Source: Vibrio sp. UBA2441
GTDB taxonomy: Bacteria; Pseudomonadota; Gammaproteobacteria; Enterobacterales; Vibrionaceae
Reading direction: 5' to 3'
DNA: 11,053 nt
NCBI GenBank assembly: GCA_002342685.1
Contig: DDQN01000079.1
Span: forward strand, 1-11,053
Translations under genes and position numbers: made by a program
Shown: piece by piece, positions 1 to 4,081 of the stretch
How positions within the stretch are numbered: the stretch's first letter is position 1
How the letters are laid out: every line of letters starts with the position of its first letter
Notes under the pieces: generated by a model
The model's database searches: none
What the model was told of the DNA's origin: nothing
The model's input: the letters and a program-made list of their open reading frames with translations, nothing else

Positions 1-2
1 AC

Positions 3-206
3 AATTTAAATTACAGGCTCCATGTTTCATATTATATTTTAAAAAATAATAGAAGATGGCTTTGGTATATGGTGCTATTGTCTATAATACCGCTCAATAT
101 ACCTTATTATATGTTGAAAAATGGGAATATTATTTTAACGCCGCTTAATATTTTTTTGGTTTATTTTATAGTTGTTTATGTCGCATATGGAATAACTAGG
201 CTCTAA
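3..206 (+). CDS. C-terminal part of a small membrane protein, 5' end outside the window
   Basis: Frame 3 is open from the window edge to a TAA at 204-206, giving 67 residues without a start codon, so this is the tail of a gene that begins upstream. It holds two strongly hydrophobic stretches: one around WLWYMVLLSIIPLNIPYYML and one near the end with INIFL-like and VYFIVVYVAY-like character. The protein is therefore probably integral to the inner membrane with a very short tail (ITRL). I do not recognise a family. Because orphan Rhs tip fragments follow at once on the same strand, and Rhs toxin tips are normally followed by a small immunity gene, it could be an immunity protein for a toxin encoded to the left. 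That is inference from position only. The local sequence is very AT-rich compared with the Rhs fragments, as is common for rhs tip/immunity modules. Confidence 0.55.
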   Translation, partial: NLNYRLHVSYYILKNNRRWLWYMVLLSIIPLNIPYYMLKNGNIILTPLNIFLVYFIVVYVAYGITRL

Positions 207-291
207 ACCCATTCATTGAATCGGAACAAGTGAAATAAAACTGGCTGCGTCGTTAGGGTCTGTGTTTTCAAATCAAACAACAGAAATAAAC

Positions 292-368
292 GGGGTCAGG
301 TTAAATTTAAACTGATTAGGATTTTCGAATCTAGCTGGTTGTCGATGATTTAAGCTTACTCTGACCTC
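292..368 (+). repeat. 77-bp palindromic element, copy A (GGGGTCAG ends)
   Basis: The element starts GGGGTCAG (292-299) and ends CTGACCTC (361-368), an imperfect inverted terminus. A second full copy lies at 1099-1175; by hand alignment the two 77-bp copies differ at about 7 positions. Inside, the two halves are imperfectly complementary (TTTAAACTGAT-like left arm, GATGATTTAAGC right arm), so the whole unit can fold. I read it as a REP/BIME- or MITE-like intergenic repeat of the kind mobilised in trans by RAYT-type transposases. It codes for nothing obvious. The stretch 207-291 before it and 369-460 after it contain no gene I can support. Confidence 0.75.
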
Positions 369-460
369 AATTAATACTGGATAAAACAGGCCGCATGGCG
401 ATGCGTTTAGGTTATAGCCCAATGGGAAGAAGCTAACGTAAGTACGATGATGTAATGACC

Positions 461-587
461 TATCCCCTTCGTACTTGAAGCCGTAGCGTCGTTAACTGCA
501 CTTCTGCACCTCAATCACATAGTAAATATATGCTCATGGGATGCAGTCGCTTGTTGCCTAGCTACAACTCCAATTACTTTGGGGATA
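461..587. repeat. ERIC-like element (127 bp)
   Basis: The segment begins TATCCCC (461-467) and ends GGGGATA (581-587), an inverted terminus, and is exactly 127 bp long, the canonical ERIC length. On the minus strand its interior follows the ERIC consensus as I remember it: GCGACTGCATCCCATGAGC, then TATGTGATTGAGGTGC, then GGCTTCAAGTACGAAGGGG. It is flanked by TA, the usual ERIC target. ERIC elements are known in Enterobacteriaceae and Vibrionaceae. The element runs into the 5' end of the downstream Rhs reading frame and supplies its first roughly 20 codons, so that ORF start is not an ancestral gene start. Confidence 0.85.
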
Positions 588-1093
588 ATAAATATGATCT
601 GGAGCCTTTAGCCAACTACGAGTTTGCTCAGCTAATGCCGTATCGTTTTACCGGCAAGTTTACTGACTTTAATACCGGCTTAACCCAGATGGATGCCCGT
701 TGGTATAACCCGCATACTGCACGTTTTTTGCAACCGGATTACTGGAACTTAAGAAACACTCATCTGCCAGCAGAAATCCAGCACGAGCTAATGCAGTTTG
801 CTGGGCTGAATACACAACAACTCCTTCGCGACCCCGCCCAACAAATGGCGTATGGGTACGTTAGAGGAAATCCGCTGAGTTATGTTGATCCTATGGGGTT
901 GGCTTATTTGGATCCTCTTGGTACTTCAACGATTCGTGGAACAGGCTATGATGTAGTTGATACATCCTCAGCGGCGGTAGAGCATTACTTTGATGGGGGT
1001 GGGAGGTCAGTAGAGCTTGGGGAAGAAACAAAGAATGAAATTAAAAATAATAAACGGGGTCAGGTTCGATTTAAACTGATTAGGGTTCTCTAA
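530..1093 (+). CDS. Orphan Rhs core-tip fragment with truncated toxin tail (probably non-functional)
   Basis: The 187-residue frame carries the C-terminal end of an Rhs/YD-repeat core. It runs from MPYRFTGKFTDFNTGL through MDARWYNPHTARFLQPDYW to YGYVRGNPLSYVDPMGL, the usual hinge before the variable toxin. Full Rhs proteins exceed 1,000 residues, so most of the shell is absent. The first 20 or so residues (MLMGC to FGDN) are translated ERIC sequence, so Rhs homology only starts at about 588. After the hinge comes a short variable tail with VEHYFDGGGRSVELGEETK, then about 15 residues read from the 43-bp GGGGTCAG repeat before TAA. The toxin tail is thus cut by the repeat. If expressed, it cannot form an Rhs cage; orphan tips like this are thought to be a reservoir for recombination onto a full-length rhs gene. 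The ATG at 530 has no convincing ribosome binding site. Confidence 0.7.
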   Translation: MLMGCSRLLPSYNSNYFGDNKYDLEPLANYEFAQLMPYRFTGKFTDFNTGLTQMDARWYNPHTARFLQPDYWNLRNTHLPAEIQHELMQFAGLNTQQLLRDPAQQMAYGYVRGNPLSYVDPMGLAYLDPLGTSTIRGTGYDVVDTSSAAVEHYFDGGGRSVELGEETKNEIKNNKRGQVRFKLIRVL

Positions 1094-1133
1094 TAAACGG
1101 GGTCAGGTTCGATTTAAACTGATTAGGGTTCTC
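1048..1133 (+). repeat. Tandem 43-bp duplication of the left half of the GGGGTCAG element
   Basis: The unit starting TAATAAACGGGGTCAGGTTC and ending AGGGTTCTC is present at 1048-1090 and again, identical, at 1091-1133. The second copy continues into the complete 77-bp element. The first copy (partial element B) is read as the last residues of the upstream Rhs frame. Perfect identity suggests a recent slippage or a failed transposition event. Confidence 0.85.
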
Positions 1134-1175
1134 GAATCTAAATGGTTGTCGATGATTTAAGCTTACTCTGACCCC
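1099..1175 (+). repeat. 77-bp palindromic element, copy C (GGGGTCAG ends)
   Basis: GGGGTCAG at 1099-1106 and CTGACCCC at 1168-1175 form a perfect 8-bp inverted terminus around a 77-bp unit, the same length as copy A at 292-368. The right arm (GATGATTTAAGCTTACTCTG) and left arm (CAGGTTCGATTTAAACTGAT) are partly complementary. Its right end lies only 7 bp from the point where homology to the first Rhs fragment begins in the second fragment, so it marks a recombination junction. Confidence 0.8.
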
Positions 1176-1182
1176 AATTATT

Positions 1183-1518
1183 ACCGGATTAACCCAGATG
1201 GATGCCCGCTGGTATAACCCGCATACTGCAAGGTTTTTGCAACCGGATTATTGGAACTTAAGAAACACTCATCTGCCAGCAGAAATCCAGCACGAGTCAA
1301 TGCAATTTTCTGGTTTAAATACACAACAACTCCTTCGCGACCCCGCCCAACAAATGGCGTATGGGTACGTCAGGGGAAATCCATTGAGGTGGATGGACCC
1401 GATGGGGTTGTGTGTTGAAAGTTTGGTGAGTCGGGGGCTTGATTATGTTCAAACTGGCTTGTCTGTTGTGGGAATGGCACCGGGGTATGGAGCAGGGAAA
1501 CCGCATGAACATCGTTGA
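1183..1518 (+). pseudogene. Second Rhs core-tip fragment with a different tail
   Basis: The frame opens in Rhs sequence (TGLTQMDARWYNPHTARF) with no start of its own. The first ATG in frame is at 1198, an internal core methionine without a ribosome binding site. It repeats the core tip of the upstream fragment up to the hinge (GNPLRWMDPMGL), then diverges into a tail reading VESLVSRGLDYVQTGLSVVG then MAPGYGAGKPHEHR and stop at 1516-1518. DYVQTGLSVVG-MAPGYGA resembles the first segment after the hinge in many long Rhs toxin tails, so the stop probably truncates a longer toxin. I call it a 5'- and 3'-truncated displaced rhs tip. From 1519 to about 1620 I see only AT-rich sequence and no immunity gene. 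Confidence 0.7.
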
Positions 1519-1620
1519 TATATAAGGGCTTAGATAAAGTATTCTTTTTCAATTTAAAGTATTAAATCCGTCGCATTACGTCAATATGATTTGGTAAAAA
1601 CCAGGATCAAAAAACAAAAA

Positions 1621-2913
1621 GGACAGGCACTTTATGAAAAGTATCGCGTTGGTTGCATAAAACTCAGAAATGCCTCGTAACACGTTGTCTCTGTTCGTAT
1701 TTTAATAAAGTAACGGTTTATATTGGTGAAAAGTTCATCGTTGGAACCGATTATGACCCTAGCCAGAAACCAACAAATCTGTTTAGAAGCCACACCTTAT
1801 TATCATTGCGTTTCCCGTTGTGTTCGTCGTACTTTCTTGTGCGGTTATGATGAGCAGTCACAGAGAAATTATGAGCATCGTAGGGACTGGATTGAAGCCC
1901 GCATTAAAGAGCTTAGCCGAATCTTTTGTATCGATATCTGCGCTTATGCTGTGATGAGTAACCACTATCACATAGTAGTACATATCAACCAGGCACGAGC
2001 GGTCGATTTAACGAATGCAGACGTGATTGACCGTTGGACTCAGCTTCATAGTCAACCTGTTATCATTCAGCGTTTTTTGTCCAACCAGTTAAGTAGTGAA
2101 GCAGAGCTCATAGCAGCAAAAGAGATACTGGCACAATGGCGAGAACGTTTATTCAGTTTAAGTTGGTTTATGCGGGAGTTAAATTTCGAGATAGCCATGA
2201 AAGCCAATAAGGAAGACAACTGTAAGGGCCATTTTTGGGAAAGCCGATATAAAAGTCAGGCATTGCTGGATGAGAAGGCACTTTTAGCTGCTATGGCGTA
2301 CACCGATTTAAACCCCGTCAGAGCAGGTGTGGACAAAATACCAGAAACCTCAGAATACACCTCCATCAAAGCGCGTCTCGATGCCTTGCATAACCAACAA
2401 CCGACAGCACCTTGCCTGCACCCGTTTATCGGCAACCCGACGAATGAAATGCGTTGTGGTATTCCTTTCAGGCTGACGGACTATATTGAATTGGTCGACT
2501 GGACGGGAAGGGCGTTCAGAGAAGGAAAAGCCAGTATTAATACACAACTACCACCACTTCTAGAAAGGCTGAATATCACTCAGCAAGAATGGTTAAAGGT
2601 CTGTACTCAATTGGAAAGAAAAAGGGCAACGCTTATTGGCAGTAAAACCAGCGTTCAGTCGGCCTTACCTAAGATGCAACGGCACCGAATGTGCGGATAT
2701 CAACTTAACTAGCGTCGTGCTCCTCTGCTTTTTCTTACCAACGTTCAATTAACAGAATGCCGCATATGCATCGGCTTCTTATCTCTTTAATATCATGATT
2801 TTTATATAATAAAACACTAGAAAGCCAACTTCGAACTGAATCGATACGACTCAGGGGTGATAATAGGAAGATTTTGGGAAGTGGCATTTTTAACTTTATT
2901 ATAGTGCCTGTCC
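1621..2913 (+). mobile_element. RAYT unit: transposase gene bracketed by inverted GGACAGGCACT sites
   Basis: GGACAGGCACT at 1621-1631 is matched by its exact reverse complement AGTGCCTGTCC at 2903-2913, enclosing the Y1 transposase gene and about 190 bp of 3' sequence. RAYT genes are typically single-copy and flanked by REP-type sequences that they recognise, so these sites are the natural candidates for this enzyme. I do not see a local hairpin at either site, so the boundaries are approximate. The 3' flank (2713-2902) contains no gene I can support. Confidence 0.6.
1753..2712 (+). CDS. REP-associated tyrosine transposase (RAYT, Y1/HUH family)
   Basis: Single-strand DNA transposase of the TnpA_REP group (Y1_Tnp fold), which nicks and joins ssDNA through a 5'-phosphotyrosine and is associated with REP palindromes. 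From the ATG at 1753 it has 319 residues. The N-terminus (RNQQICLEATPYYHCVSRC, then VRRTFLCG) is the family start, H71-Y72-H73 in AVMSNHYHIVVH is the HUH metal site, and Y183 in AYTDLNPVRAG is the expected catalytic tyrosine. FWESRYKSQALLDE precedes it as usual. The length beyond about 220 residues is a C-terminal extension found in the larger members of the group. The frame stays open upstream to TTG 1723, but the family begins at MTLARNQQI and GGA lies about 8 nt before ATG 1753. The frame is intact with all catalytic residues, so it may be active. Confidence 0.88.
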   Translation: MTLARNQQICLEATPYYHCVSRCVRRTFLCGYDEQSQRNYEHRRDWIEARIKELSRIFCIDICAYAVMSNHYHIVVHINQARAVDLTNADVIDRWTQLHSQPVIIQRFLSNQLSSEAELIAAKEILAQWRERLFSLSWFMRELNFEIAMKANKEDNCKGHFWESRYKSQALLDEKALLAAMAYTDLNPVRAGVDKIPETSEYTSIKARLDALHNQQPTAPCLHPFIGNPTNEMRCGIPFRLTDYIELVDWTGRAFREGKASINTQLPPLLERLNITQQEWLKVCTQLERKRATLIGSKTSVQSALPKMQRHRMCGYQLN

Positions 2914-2944
2914 TAAGTAACCTTAAGTAACCCTCTAAGTAACC
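2914..2944 (+). repeat. Three short TAAGTAACC repeats
   Basis: TAAGTAACC occurs at 2914-2922, 2924-2932 and 2936-2944, immediately after the right GGACAGGCACT inverted site. The spacing of about 10-12 bp (one helical turn) could be slippage or a binding array. I cannot tell which. Together with 2713-2902 and 2945-3038 it fills the gap between the transposase and the next ORF. Confidence 0.6.
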
Positions 2945-3038
2945 CTTGCGGCTCCATTCGATTCGCACCCTGCTAATAAATGAAACGCTTACGGATGAAT
3001 GGCTAGGGATGCCAACTCGCCGATTTCAACTTACTGAA

Positions 3039-3488
3039 TCATTTGTAGTCCATTCGGGTAATAAAGGTTTGCTCGTCATCCACAAAAGCCACAAAGCCGC
3101 CGTAATAGATAAACACCCGACCACGTCCCTCAACTAGGCAGGCAAGCTGTGGGTTCAAATCTTCTTCGTTATCCTGGCTTTGAAAAGTGCCGGTATCGGT
3201 GATTACGCCGCTGAGTGTAGGCAAATATCCATAAGTGCGCTTGGCTTGATCAATCAGGTTCAATTCGCTGGCGGTAGAGAAGTAAGAGGGGATCGCACCG
3301 GCTTCTTCGATAAATATAGTTTTCAGTTCTTCAAAAGCTGTAATCACCAGCCAGTCGATGCCGTTAACATGATGGATAAACATAGAGTTTCTCTGTAATT
3401 CTGATGCGGAGATTCTATCACTATCAGGGGCAGAACGTAGTAGAGATTTAGTTGCTAAAGGCGGTAATTCTGTGCCATTTCCGAGCAT
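3039..3488 (-). CDS. Hypothetical protein, 149 codons
   Basis: Unrecognised soluble protein with no obvious signal peptide or membrane segment. The composition looks coding (many acidic residues, balanced hydrophobics), for example DWLVITAFEELKTIFIEEAG, AKRTYGYLPTLSGVITDTG and RVFIYYGGFVAFVDDEQTF. Two starts are possible. ATG at 3488 follows a weak GGTG; ATG at 3383 (MFIHHVNGID, 114 residues) has GAGA about 9 nt upstream and begins where the sequence becomes more compact. It is divergent from the ABC operon and shares with it a leader of about 340 bp full of dyads. It could be a stand-alone cargo gene or an orphan Rhs-type immunity protein; neither can be shown here. Confidence 0.5.
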   Translation of the reverse strand: MLGNGTELPPLATKSLLRSAPDSDRISASELQRNSMFIHHVNGIDWLVITAFEELKTIFIEEAGAIPSYFSTASELNLIDQAKRTYGYLPTLSGVITDTGTFQSQDNEEDLNPQLACLVEGRGRVFIYYGGFVAFVDDEQTFITRMDYK

Positions 3489-3502
3489 TCACCAGACTAA
3501 CT

Positions 3503-3532
3503 TGAAACACGTTTTTGCCCCAAAATGTTTCA
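3503..3532. promoter_or_regulatory. Bulged hairpin/dyad TGAAACA...TGTTTCA
   Basis: TGAAACA (3503-3509) pairs with TGTTTCA (3526-3532). Inside, TTTTG pairs with CAAAA around a CCC loop, leaving a short bulge on the left arm. It lies just 5' of the minus-strand ORF and is the outermost of five dyads in 3503-3699. It lacks a trailing T-run, so I favour an operator or a structured leader over a terminator. Confidence 0.4.
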
Positions 3533-3555
3533 GTAGGCATAGTTCTGGCAATTGA

Positions 3556-3625
3556 ACTGTTGCAAAATTTGCAATAGTTGCCTTAGCGAGGGGAGAGTTC
3601 AGTTGTTGCAAAATCAGCAACAACT
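3556..3625. promoter_or_regulatory. Two related palindromes with TGTTGCAAAAT cores
   Basis: Dyad 1 (3556-3578) has 11-bp arms around a 1-bp centre with one mismatch (ACTGTTGCAAA / TTTGCAATAGT). Dyad 2 (3601-3625) has perfect 9-bp arms AGTTGTTGC / GCAACAACT around 7 bp. They share TGTTGCAAAAT at a 46-bp offset, so they look like two versions of one site. Two similar palindromes upstream of a gene for a small DNA-binding protein are typical of repeated operators, which is inference here. Confidence 0.5.
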
Positions 3626-3639
3626 ACCACCGACTCCAA

Positions 3640-3662
3640 TTGTCCAACAGCCTGTTGGACAA
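3640..3662. promoter_or_regulatory. Perfect 23-bp palindrome (TTGTCCAACAG arms)
   Basis: TTGTCCAACAG (3640-3650) and CTGTTGGACAA (3652-3662) are exact reverse complements around a single C at 3651. The near-absent loop means it is better seen as a dimeric-protein site than as an RNA hairpin. It shares CTGTTG with dyad 1. Confidence 0.55.
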
Positions 3663-3676
3663 ACTTTAATACCTAA

Positions 3677-3699
3677 TTTTGCAAGAGGGTCTTGCAAAA
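3677..3699. promoter_or_regulatory. Palindrome TTTTGCAAGA-GGG-TCTTGCAAAA
   Basis: Perfect 10-bp arms at 3677-3686 and 3690-3699 with a GGG spacer. The flanking TTTT/AAAA belongs to the dyad itself. There is no gene ending close by on either strand, so I prefer an operator to a bidirectional terminator. Dyad centres at about 3567, 3613, 3651 and 3688 are spaced 46, 38 and 37 bp. Between 3700 and 3826 I see no convincing sigma70 promoter. Confidence 0.5.
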
Positions 3700-3818
3700 A
3701 TGCGAAATAAGTTGCCTCGTAAATCATCTTTGCCCAAAAGCGAGCTTTTCTATTACTCGCTAGCCGGTGAATATACTCTTAAATATTTTTATTCTTCACA
3801 TACCGGATGCTATTTCAC

Positions 3819-3842
3819 TTTGATAGGTGTACATTTATCAAA
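3819..3842. promoter_or_regulatory. Dyad TTTGATA-gg-TGTACA-tt-TATCAAA, candidate operator
   Basis: TTTGATA (3819-3825) and TATCAAA (3836-3842) flank a self-complementary TGTACA (3828-3833), so 20 of 24 bases are symmetric. TTGATA at 3820 resembles a -35 box and TAGAAT at 3849 a -10 box, but they are 23 bp apart, too far for a normal promoter. It overlaps the most upstream possible start (GTG 3827) of the next gene, which argues for a later start. Confidence 0.4.
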
Positions 3843-4081
3843 AACCCATAGAATCTGGACTTAGCTTGAAAGATAACTCTGAAAAGTATCATTGCAGTAG
3901 AAGAGGCGGCTCTAGGCCGGGCTGTGGTCGTAAACCAGGGGTGAAAACGCGCCCGGTGCGTCTGCCTGAGTGGTTATTGGATGCATTAGAAGATATCGAT
4001 GAACCTCGTCACTGTATTGTCAAAGCTTGCATCGAGCAGTACGGCATTGAACCTCCCCGAAAGAAAGAGCCACATGACTAA
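3827..4081 (+). CDS. Small GRKPG / ribbon-helix-helix-like DNA-binding protein
   Basis: A protein of up to 84 residues. A basic stretch SRRGGSRPGCGRKPG (AT-hook-like) is followed by a short strand TRPVRLP and two predicted helices (EWLLDALEDID and EPRHCIVKACIEQYGI). This is the order of a ribbon-helix-helix domain and of the common small 'GGxRPGxGRKPG' regulators. The start is uncertain. GTG 3827 follows an in-frame TAG and lies inside a dyad; TTG 3866 has a weak CTGGA about 7 nt upstream and would give 71 residues. No ATG is available before the conserved part. Its end overlaps the start of the ABC gene (ATGACTAA), so it is the first gene of that operon. I infer that it autoregulates the operon through the upstream palindromes; no homologue with known targets is claimed. 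Confidence 0.65.
   Translation: MYIYQKPIESGLSLKDNSEKYHCSRRGGSRPGCGRKPGVKTRPVRLPEWLLDALEDIDEPRHCIVKACIEQYGIEPPRKKEPHD

Larger units (their letters stand above)
674..1410 (+). repeat. 228-bp direct repeat pair of Rhs hinge sequence (674-901 and 1183-1410)
   Basis: The DNA from ACCGG(C/A)TTAACCCAGATGG to ATGGGGTTG occurs twice, at 674-901 and 1183-1410, each 228 bp without gaps and offset by 509 bp. I count about 23 substitutions, many at third codon positions, so the copies have been evolving as coding sequence. Both end at the PMGL hinge, after which the sequences are unrelated (toxin tails). This is the expected structure of displaced rhs tips. Confidence 0.85.

Noticed and set aside
2735..2968. 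77-codon minus-strand ORF after the RAYT gene
   Set aside because: It spans the inverted site and TAAGTAACC repeats, has no ribosome binding site and a composition unlike neighbouring genes.
3546..3563. Possible sigma54 promoter (TGGCA ... TTGCA)
   Set aside because: GG at 3547-3548 and GC at 3562-3563 are 13 bases apart instead of the required 10, and TTGCA belongs to a palindrome.
3503..3699. CRISPR array or integron attC sites
   Set aside because: The dyads differ in sequence, spacing and arm length, there are no uniform spacers, and no attC R/L box pattern is visible.
3679..3864. 61-codon ORF between the palindromes and the regulator
   Set aside because: Its TTG start lies inside a palindrome, the ATG at 3700 has no ribosome binding site, it overlaps the regulator out of frame, and the protein resembles nothing I know. 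A small leader peptide cannot be excluded.
3999..4073. Upstream start extending the first ABC half by 25 residues
   Set aside because: It lies wholly within the regulator gene in another frame and lacks the family N-terminus. ATG 4074 has a purine-rich ribosome binding site and gives the standard length.
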